From the NCBI RefSeq assembly GCF_012427705.1, contig NZ_CP048602.1:434001-498000 (forward strand): a DNA stretch of 64,000 bases. Reading direction: 5' to 3'. Origin of the DNA: Vreelandella piezotolerans. GTDB taxonomy: Bacteria > Pseudomonadota > Gammaproteobacteria > Pseudomonadales > Halomonadaceae. Made by a program: the position numbers and the translations under genes. Under the pieces are notes generated by a model. That model saw only the letters and a program-made list of their open reading frames with translations. It was not told the DNA's origin and searched no databases. Of the stretch, positions 18,179-26,300 are shown piece by piece; within the stretch, counting starts at the first letter, position 1; every line of letters starts with the position of its first letter.

Positions 18179-19402
18179 TTAAGGCCGCAAAGACGACGCG
18201 GCAGGCTGTGTCCTTTCAGGGTCATGAGATGGCCAAGTAATCACGGCGGCCACGCATGCTAATAACGCTACGCTACCCAAAACAGCAAAGGTATAGGCGA
18301 CACCGATAGTGGCGCCCAGCCAGCCCGCGAGCGGGTAGGTTACAAGCCAGCAGGCATGCGATAACGAGAACTGAGCAGCAAATAACGCCGGACGCTCCTC
18401 GGCCAGGCATGACTGTTTCAGCAAATGCCCTGAGGGGGTCAGGATCAGCGCCGCGCCAGCGCCGAGCATCGCCCACAGGCCAAGTAGCTCCAGGTAGGCC
18501 GGGGTCAGTAAGCCTAAGTAAAGCCCCAGCGTGAGTAACCCGCCCCCTACCAACATTGTGGCGCGTATGGTCACACGCCCCAGGATTTTGGGTAGCAGCA
18601 GTGCCACCAACATGGAGCCTGCGCCTGCCGCCGCGAAGGCAATGGCAACGTCGCGTTCACCCAGCCCAAGCGACGAGCGCACGTATACCACAGTGTTAAC
18701 GATTTGCATGGCACCAGCAGCAGAAACCGCCAGACTTAATGCTAAAAGCCCTCTCAAACGTGGCGTTTGAAGGTAAACGCGTAGGCCATAAGTGATACGC
18801 TTCCAGACTGTGGGAGCATCCGCCTTAAGACAAGCGGCGGGCAATGCCACCGAGGCCACCAGTGCCGCTGAGCCAACAAACGCCAGTGCATTAAGCACAA
18901 ACAGCACATTAAAACTGAGCAATGTGAGTAACGCGGCGGCAACTACGGGGCTTAGCAGATTCTCTAAATCGTATGCCAAACGAGACAGCGATAGCGCCTG
19001 GGTGTAGTCGGCTTCTTTTTTCAAGATATCTGGAATGGTGGCTTGGAACACCGGCGTGAAGCCAGCAGAACAGGCATTGAGTAAAAAAATCAGCAGGTAG
19101 ATGTGCTCTATGCGGCTAACAAAGGGAAGTGCGCACACTACGGTGCCGCGTATCAGGTCCAGGCTGATCAGCAGAGCGCGGCGCGGCAGCCGCGCCGCAT
19201 AAGCACCCACCAAGGGCGCAATGATGACATAGGCCACCATTTTGATCGCCAGCGCCGTTCCCAGTACAACCCCAGCTTGGCCAGCGGCAAGTTCGTGCGC
19301 CAGCAGGGCGAGAGCCACCGTGGTCAGCCCTGTGCCGATAAGAGCGATAACCTGGGCCATGAAGAGATGTCGGTAAACCCGATGACCAAGCACTTGAAAC
19401 AT
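18179..19402 (-). CDS. MFS transporter, NreB-like
   Basis: A 407-aa, roughly 12-helix major facilitator protein. The N-terminus (YRHLFMAQVIALIGTGLTTV) and the inter-helix motif (TIPDILKKEADYTQALSLSR) match the group found beside NreA-type regulators, where NreB gives nickel resistance. GGAGG lies 4 nt before ATG 19402. It is 53 bp downstream of the nreA-like gene on the same strand. It lacks the His-rich C-terminus of characterised NreB, so the substrate (Ni, Co or a drug) is uncertain. Confidence 0.72.
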   Translation of the reverse strand: MFQVLGHRVYRHLFMAQVIALIGTGLTTVALALLAHELAAGQAGVVLGTALAIKMVAYVIIAPLVGAYAARLPRRALLISLDLIRGTVVCALPFVSRIEHIYLLIFLLNACSAGFTPVFQATIPDILKKEADYTQALSLSRLAYDLENLLSPVVAAALLTLLSFNVLFVLNALAFVGSAALVASVALPAACLKADAPTVWKRITYGLRVYLQTPRLRGLLALSLAVSAAGAMQIVNTVVYVRSSLGLGERDVAIAFAAAGAGSMLVALLLPKILGRVTIRATMLVGGGLLTLGLYLGLLTPAYLELLGLWAMLGAGAALILTPSGHLLKQSCLAEERPALFAAQFSLSHACWLVTYPLAGWLGATIGVAYTFAVLGSVALLACVAAVITWPSHDPERTQPAASSLRP

Positions 19403-19455
19403 GAGGCCTCCATAAGCAAAACAGGCGAAGCGACCCTATGAGGGAGCTACCCAAA

Positions 19456-19731
19456 CTAGAGATAGCGTGCAATCGCTTTAAAGTCTTTGACGTATTCGCG
19501 CTGTAACGCCGTCAACGGGCCGATGGCCGCCTCCATGCAGTGGTCGATATGGTCCTGGACCAAGGTTTTTTTGGCTTGCTGAATGGCTTTTTCTACGGCG
19601 TGGAGCTGCTGGGCGATCTCTAGGCAGGGCCGCTCGTCTTCTATCATGTTGGTCACGCTTTGCAGGTGGCCGCGTGCCCGGTTAAGCCGCTTGATAATCT
19701 CTGGGTGTGTCTGGTGCGTATGCGATGTCAT
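19456..19731 (-). CDS. CsoR/RcnR-family metal-sensing repressor, NreA-like
   Basis: A 91-aa all-helical DUF156 repressor. The start is ATG 19731, which gives a His-rich N-terminus (MTSHTHQTHPEIIKRLNRAR). Candidate metal ligands are in ERPCLEIAQQLHAVEKA and in DHIDHCMEA. The HTHQTHPEII and DHIDHC arrangement resembles NreA. It heads an operon with the MFS gene and is divergent from the His-rich/HupE operon. The G/C-tract palindrome at 19757-19775 sits between and should be its operator for both directions. Confidence 0.8.
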   Translation of the reverse strand: MTSHTHQTHPEIIKRLNRARGHLQSVTNMIEDERPCLEIAQQLHAVEKAIQQAKKTLVQDHIDHCMEAAIGPLTALQREYVKDFKAIARYL

Positions 19732-19756
19732 GCTGTGTCCCCTTTTTTTATGTTCC

Positions 19757-19775
19757 CATCCCCCTGGAGGGGATG
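19757..19775. promoter_or_regulatory. Probable operator of the NreA-like repressor
   Basis: CATCCCCCTGGAGGGGATG is a perfect 7+7 inverted repeat around CTGGA with C4/G4 tracts. CsoR/RcnR-family repressors recognise such short G/C-tract dyads. It lies 26 bp upstream of the nreA-like start and 46 bp upstream of the divergent His-rich gene, so one site could control both. Confidence 0.65.
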
Positions 19776-19821
19776 TTAGGCTATTCAGCCAGCTTTTACT
19801 ACCATTGATGAGCCACTCTTG

Positions 19822-20196
19822 ATGCTTGCGCACGGCACGTTACGTCAACGCCTGGGATACGCGATATTACTGCTGATAGTGATGCAGGGACTGCTCGCGT
19901 CTGGCATTGGCGAAACGCTGGCCCATGGCACGCAAGGCTCCGCCGTGGCTGCGCATGTGCATGAACACAGCGACTCAGGCGGCCATATCACCCCCTCTTA
20001 CAATGTTGAGGAGCGAGCTGGTGAATTCAGCTCGCCCCACCATGAAAGTGGCAGCCACTTTCATGAATCGGCGGATCGGCTGGCAACGGAACTGCTACAC
20101 GAACCGATCCTCATCGACTCCCTGCGCGTCGGCTACCCGGATGGTGTGCCGTTACGCCGCGTCTTTCGCCTTGAGCGACCTCCACGTCCGGCTTAG
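19822..20196 (+). CDS. Secreted His-rich protein of metal cluster
   Basis: A 124-aa protein of no family I recognise. ATG 19822 is preferred to the adjacent TTG 19819. Residues about 12-35 form a signal peptide or anchor ending near LAHG. The mature part has many His residues (AAHVHEHSDSGGHI, SPHHESGSHFHES), as expected for periplasmic Ni/Co/Zn binding. It is the first gene of a plus-strand operon with hupE. A periplasmic metal-buffering role is inferred from composition and position. Confidence 0.65.
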   Translation: MLAHGTLRQRLGYAILLLIVMQGLLASGIGETLAHGTQGSAVAAHVHEHSDSGGHITPSYNVEERAGEFSSPHHESGSHFHESADRLATELLHEPILIDSLRVGYPDGVPLRRVFRLERPPRPA

Positions 20197-20256
20197 TGCG
20201 GTACCACCAAGGCTGCCTGCTGGCAGCCTAGACCCATTAACACGTTTGGAGGTTTT

Positions 20257-20991
20257 ATGTTGCCATCTCAACAAGGTGGGCGGCTTGGCGTGGGCTTTAC
20301 GCTGCGCCGAAGCTACCTGCTATTGCTTTCGCTTATGGTGTTGTTACTGACCGCCAGTGGCGATGCCTGGGCTCATGCCGTCGCTGAAGGCGATAAAGGC
20401 TATATCCAGGAGATTTACGGCGTGCATTTGATGTCGTTTATCTACCTGGGCGCCAAGCACATGGTCACGGGCTACGACCATATTCTGTTTCTGCTAGGGG
20501 TGATTTTCTTTCTCTACCGGATGCAGCACATTGCCATCTACGTCAGCCTGTTTGCCATTGGCCACTCCACGACCATGCTGCTGGGGGTGTACTTCGATAT
20601 CGGCATCAACAGCTATGTGATTGATGCGATTATCGGCCTTTCTGTCGTCTACAAAGCCCTGGATAACCTCGGTGCTTTTCAGCGCTGGTTTGGCGTTCAG
20701 CCCAATACCAAAGCCGCGACGCTGATATTTGGCTTGTTTCATGGCTTTGGGCTGTCGACCAAAATCATCGAATACGAGATTTCCTCAAACGGTTTGTTGG
20801 CCAACTTGCTGGCGTTCAACCTGGGCGTGGAGATCGGCCAACTGCTGGCGTTGGGTGCCATCCTTATCGTGATGGGCTTTTGGCGGCGCACCGGCGGGTT
20901 TTTGCGCCATGCCTACACGGCCAACGTGGCGATGATGTGTGCGGGTTTTATGTTGGTCGGCTATCAGCTTACCGGTCTGTTTGTTTCTTAA
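20257..20991 (+). CDS. hupE: HupE/UreJ-2-family nickel/cobalt permease-like protein
   Basis: A 244-aa membrane protein with a signal-like segment (24-40, ending in GDAWAHA) and about six helices. Hallmarks are KHMVTGYDHILFLLGVIFFL in the first metal-site helix, AIGHSTTMLLG, and GLFHGFGLSTK. A strong GGAGG precedes ATG 20257. The family contains Ni2+/Co2+ uptake permeases. Next to an NreA-type regulator and efflux genes, it may balance nickel or move metal to the His-rich protein. Direction of transport is not certain. Confidence 0.85.
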   Translation: MLPSQQGGRLGVGFTLRRSYLLLLSLMVLLLTASGDAWAHAVAEGDKGYIQEIYGVHLMSFIYLGAKHMVTGYDHILFLLGVIFFLYRMQHIAIYVSLFAIGHSTTMLLGVYFDIGINSYVIDAIIGLSVVYKALDNLGAFQRWFGVQPNTKAATLIFGLFHGFGLSTKIIEYEISSNGLLANLLAFNLGVEIGQLLALGAILIVMGFWRRTGGFLRHAYTANVAMMCAGFMLVGYQLTGLFVS

Positions 20992-21006
20992 GTGACGGAG
21001 TGTTTT

Positions 21007-21705
21007 ATGTATAACACGGATCTTCCTACCCGAGCGGAGCTGCCATCCACGGCAAAACTGCTGCGCTCTACGCTGCTGGCCGCCATCATCGCCAGCGTTT
21101 TGTTGGTCACCGTGGTGTTGCCAGCCGAGTACGCCATTGACCCCACCGGCGCGGGCCGCGTGCTCGGCCTTACCCAAATGGGCGAGATTAAAACCCAACT
21201 GGCCGATGAGGCCGCCGAAGACCGCGCCAATACCGCAGCGGCTGACACGCAAGCGCCGGAGCCTTCGGCCGTGCCTGATATAACGATTGTGCGCGAAAGC
21301 GCCGAGCCCGCGACCGAGCGTGAGGTGGACGCCGAGGCGGCGGAGCAAAGCCAGGCCGAAAGCCAGCCTGATAACCAGGCGTCGTCCGAAACTTGGCGCG
21401 ATGAAGAGCGTTTCACGCTGGCACCGGGCGAGGGCGTTGAGTACAAGCTGACCATGGACGAAGGCGCGGTGGCGACGTTTGATTGGGTCTCTGAAGGCGG
21501 GCCGATCAATTTTGATACCCACGGCGACGGCGGTGGCAATTCGGTGAGCTACGAGCAAGGGCGCGGGGTGCCCGAAGATGATGGCGAGCTGGAAGCGCAG
21601 TTCACCGGCAACCATGGTTGGTTTTTCCGCAACCGCAACGACGCGGAGGTAACGGTGACACTGCGCACCGGGGGAGATTACGGTGAGCTTAAGCTAATGC
21701 CCTAA
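21007..21705 (+). CDS. Transmembrane anchor protein
   Basis: A 232-aa protein starting at ATG 21007 (GGAG upstream; a GTG at 20992 is also open). One transmembrane helix lies at about 24-42 (STLLAAIIASVLLVTVVLP). An acidic Ala/Glu-rich linker follows to about 130. A beta-rich periplasmic domain (WRDEERFTLAPGEGVEYKLT) ends the protein. Such proteins commonly follow hupE-like genes, which matches the 16-bp gap here. Function unknown; it may present a metal-binding or sensing domain on the periplasmic face. Confidence 0.7.
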   Translation: MYNTDLPTRAELPSTAKLLRSTLLAAIIASVLLVTVVLPAEYAIDPTGAGRVLGLTQMGEIKTQLADEAAEDRANTAAADTQAPEPSAVPDITIVRESAEPATEREVDAEAAEQSQAESQPDNQASSETWRDEERFTLAPGEGVEYKLTMDEGAVATFDWVSEGGPINFDTHGDGGGNSVSYEQGRGVPEDDGELEAQFTGNHGWFFRNRNDAEVTVTLRTGGDYGELKLMP

Positions 21706-21720
21706 AAGCGTTATGTATTA

Positions 21721-21758
21721 CAACACTCCAACTGGGTCATAAAGCAGTTGGAGTGTTG
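21721..21758. terminator. Strong hairpin after the hupE operon
   Basis: CAACACTCCAACTG at 21721-21734 is perfectly repeated in inverse at 21745-21758, with a 10-nt loop. No clean U-tract follows on the plus strand. It lies 16 bp after the anchor-protein stop and before the convergent mntP remnant, so it probably terminates or stabilises mRNAs from both sides. Confidence 0.6.
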
Positions 21759-21799
21759 GCAAAGATTTCTCAAAAATTGCGCTAGTTTTAGAGTCATGC

Positions 21800-22359
21800 T
21801 CACAAAAAAGCGGTGTGCTCGGCCAACACGCCCAAGCCAATACCGATCAGCATCATCCCACCGATCAGCTCTGCCCAGTGGCTGATGTATTTACCCAACT
21901 GGTGACCTAATAAGGTACCAATGGAGGCCATGAGTGTAGTGGCTAGCCCAATAGCTAGGCTGGTAGCAATAATGTTGGCATCAAGAAAGGCAAGGCTCGC
22001 GCCTACAGCCATCGCATCAATACTTGTGGCGACAGCCGTTAACACCATAACCATAGCGTTTGCTGTTTTTGGGCAGCTTTTGCGTCTTTGCTCAGGCCTG
22101 AATACACCATATGCAGGCCGATCACCAGCAAGATGGTAAACGCAACCCAGTGGTCCCAGGCTTCGACCAAGCGTTGCGATGCCACCCCGGCTATCCAGCC
22201 CAGCAGCGGTGTGATGGTCTCTATCGTACCAAAAATCAGCCCGATACTGATGGCGTGACGAAACGAGGGTTTGTTTAGATCCGCGCCTTTACTAATGGAG
22301 GCAGCAAAGGCATCAGCCGACATAGAAAAAGCCAAAATCAGCATGGTGGTAAATGTCAT
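21800..22359 (-). pseudogene. mntP: Manganese efflux pump MntP, frameshifted
   Basis: Two overlapping minus frames together make one MntP of normal length (about 188 aa). 22359-22039 encodes the N-terminal half (MLILAFSMSADAFAASISKG) and 22054-21800 the C-terminal half (MVLTAVATSIDAMAVGASLA). Both carry the expected Asp-bearing helices. The switch occurs near 22045-22060, so one inserted or lost base breaks the gene; a sequencing error is the alternative. The ISL3 copy at 22432 lies only 72 bp upstream, so expression may also be lost. Confidence 0.8.
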
Positions 22360-22431
22360 GGGATGAAGTCTCTTGCGGAACCCAAGCGCGTTAGCCCAGT
22401 AGCGCCTCGCGCCGCTATACTTGAGTTTTTT
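22360..22431 (-). promoter_or_regulatory. Possible truncated yybP-ykoY (Mn) riboswitch before mntP
   Basis: Just upstream of the mntP start, the minus strand reads GCTACTGGGCTAACGCGC, then CCGCAAGAGACTTC. This recalls the 3' part of yybP-ykoY manganese riboswitches, which commonly precede mntP. The 5' part should lie where the ISL3 element now begins, and I find no GGGGAGTAGC-like half beyond the element. The match is from memory and weak. Confidence 0.3.
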
Positions 22432-23780
22432 GGCTCTTCGACGCTGAGTGTGGAATTCTTACCCTGAGCTAGGCCAGAATATAGTCTCCACAACGGCAGT
22501 AGGTATGACATGGACGGCACCCAAATTCTGGCGCTCGGCCTGGGCCTAGAAGCGCCCTGGATCCTCAAGAACCAGCACCTGGATACCTCCGTGTCGCCCC
22601 ACCGCCTGGATCTCTATGTCGAGGCGGAGCGAGGCAGTCTCTATCCCTGTCCGGAGTGCGGTAAGGCCTGCCAAGCTCACGATTTTGCCGACAAAACCTG
22701 GCGACATCTGAACTTCTTTCAGCACCACTGTTACCTGCATGCTCGCGTGCCTCGCACGAAGTGTCCTGAGCATGGCGTCAAACGCATAGAGGTGCCCTGG
22801 GCGCGGCCGGGCAGCGACTTCACCCTGCTGTTTGAGCAAGCGGCCATGTCACTGGTCAAGGAGATGCCGGTGCTGGCCGTCTCCCGCCAGTTGGAGATTT
22901 CCGACAAACGACTATGGCGCATCGTGCATCACTACGTGGGCCGAATGCTGGGGGAACTGGATCTGTCCGAGGTGGCGACGGTCGGCGTGGACGAAACCGC
23001 GTCCCGGCGCGGCCATCACTACGTCACAGTGTTCCTCGACATGCAGCGCAAGCAGGAACCGGTGATCTTCGCTGTTCCAGGCTGCGGCAAGGATGCCATC
23101 CAAGCATTTAGTGCCTTCCTGACAGCCCATGGCGGCGATACGGACAATGTGGTCGAGGTAGTCTGCGACATGTCGCCCGCCTTCCTTAGCGGCATCACCG
23201 AGCATCTTCCCAAGGCCGAGGTAACGGTCGACTGGTTCCATATCGTGCAGACCTTTACCAAGCGGCTGGACGAGGTACGCAAGAAAGAGCGCCGCGAGCA
23301 GGAACACCCTAAATCGCTGCGCTGGGCACTGCTGAAAAATCTGGACAACGAGAATCTGAGACCTCAACAGTTGGCGGCGCTCCAGGAGTTGGTAGCTGAT
23401 CAGAGCGCCACGGCCGATGCCTGGATAATCAAGGAAAAGCTACGCTGGATCCAGAAGGCCCCAACTCACAGAGCGGCTCAGTGGCGCATCACGAACTACC
23501 TCAAGGTCATGCAAGCGGCGGTTTCTGAAAAGCCACTACTGAAGCCGATGGGAAAGGCCTTGGCGACACTTGAGCGGCACGCGGAAGCAGTGGTCAGGCG
23601 CTGGCACTCGGGGCTGACGAACGCAAGACTGGAAGGGATGAACGGCCTGTTTCAGGCGGCTCGGTCACGCGCACGTGGCTATCGGAACGAGGCTAACTTC
23701 ATCGCCATGATCTACCTGATTGGCAGCCCGGCGGGCCGCCTATTCGATCAGGCCAAATCCACATGAAGTGACGAAGAACC
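22432..23780 (+). mobile_element. ISL3-family insertion sequence, copy 1 (1349 bp)
   Basis: Boundaries were set by comparison with copy 2 (38450-39798): the two are alike from GGCTCTTCGACGCTGAGTG to GTGACGAAGAACC. The ends form an imperfect inverted repeat of about 23 bp (GGCTCTTCG versus GGTTCTTCG). Flanking 8-mers AGTTTTTT and TAATAATA do not match, so this copy has no target duplication and one flank was probably lost by deletion or recombination. Confidence 0.9.
22510..23766 (+). CDS. ISL3-family transposase
   Basis: A 418-aa transposase. The N-terminal zinc-binding part carries CPECGKAC and RTKCPEHGVKR. An HTH region follows, then the DDE core (VGVDETASRRGHHYVTVFLD, CDMSPAFLSGI, DWFHIVQ) and the C-terminal GLTNARLEGMNGLFQ with the catalytic Glu. 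The translation is identical to copy 2, so duplication is recent and both are likely active. Confidence 0.93.
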   Translation: MDGTQILALGLGLEAPWILKNQHLDTSVSPHRLDLYVEAERGSLYPCPECGKACQAHDFADKTWRHLNFFQHHCYLHARVPRTKCPEHGVKRIEVPWARPGSDFTLLFEQAAMSLVKEMPVLAVSRQLEISDKRLWRIVHHYVGRMLGELDLSEVATVGVDETASRRGHHYVTVFLDMQRKQEPVIFAVPGCGKDAIQAFSAFLTAHGGDTDNVVEVVCDMSPAFLSGITEHLPKAEVTVDWFHIVQTFTKRLDEVRKKERREQEHPKSLRWALLKNLDNENLRPQQLAALQELVADQSATADAWIIKEKLRWIQKAPTHRAAQWRITNYLKVMQAAVSEKPLLKPMGKALATLERHAEAVVRRWHSGLTNARLEGMNGLFQAARSRARGYRNEANFIAMIYLIGSPAGRLFDQAKST

Positions 23781-23894
23781 TAATAATATCAGTAGAATTT
23801 GGCGTCTTTTATATTCCATGAAGCTGAATTAAAGCTTAAAAGCATTAATCTGATAAGAACCTGAAAAAAGTCATAAGCAGGAGAGGGCCCCGCC

Positions 23895-23984
23895 ATGACC
23901 ACGCAACACCATTGGGAAGCGGTTTATCAGCGCAATGACGCAGATCAGGTCAGCTGGTTTCGCCCTCATTTGGAGATGATCCTG
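23895..23984 (+). pseudogene. N-terminal fragment of a SAM-dependent methyltransferase
   Basis: A good ribosome site (GCAGGAGAG) precedes ATG 23895. The product begins MTTQHHWEAVYQRNDADQVS and goes on with WFRPHLE, typical of small class I methyltransferases. After about 30 codons the IS3 element begins at 23985. The remaining 160 or so codons are not found after the element's right end, so the gene was cut and then partly deleted. Confidence 0.65.
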
Positions 23985-24036
23985 CCCAGTAACGGTGGAC
24001 ACCTCAAGAACGTCATACGTTACGATGAGGTGAACC

Positions 24037-24339
24037 ATGGCAAGATCGACAACATCAATGAAGAAAAAATCATATACCCGTTACTCAGATGCCTACCGGC
24101 AAGAAGCCTTAGCGCTTGCGGATCGCATTGGCGTTGCAGCAGCGGCGCGTGAGCTGGGAATACACGCGAGTCAGCTCTATCAGTGGCGATCTAAAGCACA
24201 GCTGCAGCAAGACACATCCGAGCGAGAGCGGTCGTTGGCAGAAGAAAACGCCCGCTTGAAGCGCCAACTAGCCGAGGCAAATGAAGAGCTGGCCATCACA
24301 AAAAAGGCCGCGGTGTACTGTGCGAAAAGCCTGAAGTGA
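24037..24339 (+). CDS. IS3-family OrfA
   Basis: A 100-aa HTH protein ([20 protein letters not shown]) with a C-terminal leucine-zipper-like helix ([20 protein letters not shown]). It binds the IS ends and supplies the N-terminus of the OrfAB transposase made by frameshifting at AAAAAAG 24300-24306. Its stop overlaps the orfB GTG start. Confidence 0.88.
   Translation: MARSTTSMKKKSYTRYSDAYRQEALALADRIGVAAAARELGIHASQLYQWRSKAQLQQDTSERERSLAEENARLKRQLAEANEELAITKKAAVYCAKSLK
24300..24306 (+). other. Programmed -1 frameshift site A_AAA_AAG
   Basis: The heptamer AAAAAAG lies in the zero frame of orfA as A AAA AAG. After a -1 slip the reading stays open through the GTG at 24336 into orfB. This is the standard way IS3 elements make the OrfAB fusion transposase. 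Confidence 0.75.
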
Positions 24340-25202
24340 AGTACGCCTTTATCCACCGTCATCGTCAGGCGTTCAGTATTCAGCGTATGTGCCATGTTGT
24401 CGGGGTCGCTCGGAGTGGCTACTACGCTTGGCGGCAACGCGAAGGCGCATCGTCCCCAAAACGCAGCCAGCAAGCCATTATCGATCAGCATGTGGCCAAG
24501 GCTTATCACCAACGCAAGGGCCGCTCAGGCGCCCCGAGACTAACGCTAGACCTGCGAGATGATGGGATGCCGATCAACCGTAAGACGGTGGCTGCCAGCT
24601 TACAGCGTCAGGGCCTGCGCGCTAAAGCAGCTCGTAAGTTCAAGGCCACCACGAACTCACGGCATTCGCTGCCAGTCGCACCGAATCTACTAGAACAAAA
24701 CTTCACGGCCTCAGCTCCTAATCAAAAGTGGGTGGGTGACATTACCTACTTGGCGACGGGCGAAGGCTGGCTTTACCTGGCAGTGCTCATTGATCTTTAC
24801 TCTCGTAAAGTGGTCGGTTGGGCAATGAGTGAGCGTATGACGGCCGATCTTGTCTGTGACGCGCTACAGATGGCGCTATGGAGACGCAAAATGCCCAAAG
24901 GCGTGATAGTCCATTCGGATCGAGGTAGTCAGTACTGTTCCACGCGTTACCAATCGCTGCTTACCCGGCATGAGCTTACGTGCAGCATGAGCGCCAAAGG
25001 CAACTGCTATGATAATGCCTGTGCCGAAAGCTTCTTCCACAGCCTCAAGGTTGAAGCGATCCATGGGGAGCAATTTACAACGCGAAACGATATGAGGCGC
25101 CAGGTGTTTGAGTACGTCGAGCTGGACTACAACAAGCAACGGCGGCACAGTGCTATTGGGATGATCAGCCCAGAGGCCTTTGAAGCCCGAATGATCGCTT
25201 AA
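24336..25202 (+). CDS. IS3-family OrfB (DDE transposase)
   Basis: A 288-aa integrase-fold protein. The DDE residues are visible in [31 protein letters not shown] and [14 protein letters not shown]. The N-terminal HTH_21 region includes [19 protein letters not shown]. It starts at GTG 24336, overlapping the orfA stop, and is mostly translated by frameshifting. It appears intact. Confidence 0.92.
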   Translation: MKYAFIHRHRQAFSIQRMCHVVGVARSGYYAWRQREGASSPKRSQQAIIDQHVAKAYHQRKGRSGAPRLTLDLRDDGMPINRKTVAASLQRQGLRAKAARKFKATTNSRHSLPVAPNLLEQNFTASAPNQKWVGDITYLATGEGWLYLAVLIDLYSRKVVGWAMSERMTADLVCDALQMALWRRKMPKGVIVHSDRGSQYCSTRYQSLLTRHELTCSMSAKGNCYDNACAESFFHSLKVEAIHGEQFTTRNDMRRQVFEYVELDYNKQRRHSAIGMISPEAFEARMIA

Positions 25203-25351
25203 ACCAGTGTCCACTGTTGCTGGGTAAGATCACTGTTGCTGGATAAGACCAATTTGACGATAGATGTGATGCATGGATGAACGGAATCTGATGGAGTTTA
25301 GGCACTTCGTGATGTTCGACATAAAGCTTGAGCAATTTAATTGATAAGTCT

Positions 25352-25373
25352 ATTATATCTATATTGATATAAT
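25352..25373. promoter_or_regulatory. Operator/-10 of the toxin-antitoxin operon
   Basis: ATTATATC (25352-25359) and GATATAAT (25366-25373) form a perfect 8-bp inverted repeat with a 6-bp spacer. The right arm contains TATAAT, a likely -10 box 25 bp before the toxin start. Overlap of a dyad and the -10 is the usual autorepression arrangement for these operons. Confidence 0.6.
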
Positions 25374-25397
25374 ATTTGTGGTAATTGAGGAGTCAGC

Positions 25398-25721
25398 GTG
25401 GCGCGCAAGAAACCTGTTGCTTTCGTCGGAGATTCCAAGGATAGGCTGCGTGACTTCCCACTGGATGCGAAGAGAGAAGCGGGGTTTCAGATAGACAAAA
25501 TTCAGTCTGGAGGTCAGCCAGACGATTTTCGTCCGATGCCAAGCGTTGGCTCTGGTGTAATGGAAATCCGTGTTCGAGACCATAACGGTGCCTTTCGGGT
25601 TTTTTACGTGGCCAGTCGAGGTGACGTGGTATTTATTCTCCACTGCTTCCAGAAGAAAACCCAAAAAACGTCCCAGAAAGACATCAATTTGGGCAAACAA
25701 CGATACAAAGAGTTGCCCTGA
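25398..25721 (+). CDS. RelE/HigB-like toxin (Gp49 family)
   Basis: A 107-aa protein starting at GTG 25398 behind GAGGAG. It has the Gp49/HigB-type core (SGVMEIRVRDHNGAFRVFYV, then VFILHCFQKKTQKTS), typical of ribosome-dependent mRNA interferases. A lysine-rich C-terminus follows. The antitoxin gene starts 26 bp downstream: the toxin-first order of higBA systems. Both partners look intact, so the module is probably active. Confidence 0.85.
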   Translation: MARKKPVAFVGDSKDRLRDFPLDAKREAGFQIDKIQSGGQPDDFRPMPSVGSGVMEIRVRDHNGAFRVFYVASRGDVVFILHCFQKKTQKTSQKDINLGKQRYKELP

Positions 25722-25747
25722 GTCCAGCTACTAAGTGAGGTGAGATA

Positions 25748-26041
25748 ATGACCATTGAGTATTACGACAGCGTGTGGGATGCCATTGAGGATACGCCTGA
25801 AGAAGCGTTAAATATGAGGCTCCGTTCCGAGCTCATGGCCAAAATTGCTGGCCGTGTGAGAGAGTGGGACATTACTCAGAAAGAAGCAGCCAGCCGATTA
25901 GGAATTACTCAGCCGCGCCTCAATGATCTGCTGAACGGTCGCATTAACAAGTTCAGCCTTGATGCGTTGGTCAACCTGACAGGGCCGGCTCACTTCCATC
26001 TCGAACTAGAGATTGAAGACGAGCAAGAGGTTGCTGCCTAA
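25748..26041 (+). CDS. HigA-like XRE-family antitoxin
   Basis: A 97-aa helix-turn-helix antitoxin. The N-terminal toxin-binding part (YDSVWDAIEDTPEEALNMRL) precedes the HTH (ITQKEAASRLGITQPRLNDL). It should bind the toxin and repress the operon through the dyad at 25352-25373. The following 259 bp (26042-26300) hold no gene I can support. Confidence 0.87.
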   Translation: MTIEYYDSVWDAIEDTPEEALNMRLRSELMAKIAGRVREWDITQKEAASRLGITQPRLNDLLNGRINKFSLDALVNLTGPAHFHLELEIEDEQEVAA

Positions 26042-26300
26042 GAGAACGAGATCAGCGGGCCATTAGCCATCAGTAGATCGCAAAATGATCTACCTTGTGG
26101 CGTATTTTTATGGCGAGCCTCTCAATCAAGAACGTCACTAAACCAGCAACCCTGATGAAATATTCAAGTAGTCACTCGCTAACACTTGGTGAAAAATAAA
26201 GGTGTGCTGTCATAAAACCTTGAAAGCTGGTCTCAAACATAATGTCACCAAAGCATCGCTTGAGTCGTTGTCTTGGGCCTAACTGTGGCCTCAACGTCTT

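Larger units (their letters stand above)
23985..25224 (+). mobile_element. IS3-family insertion sequence (about 1240 bp)
   Basis: Terminal inverted repeats are CCCAGTAACGGTGGACAC at the left (23985) and the complement of GTGTCCACTGTTGCTGGG at the right (ending 25224), differing at two positions. Inside are overlapping orfA and orfB with an A6G slip site. No target duplication is evident. The right end is partly repeated in tandem just outside (ACTGTTGCTGG again near 25232), hinting at end rearrangement. Confidence 0.82.

Noticed and set aside
23770..23894. Missing 5' half of the Mn riboswitch on the far side of ISL3 copy 1
   Set aside because: No GGGGAGTAGC-like sequence is present there on the minus strand, so the leader was not simply split by the insertion.
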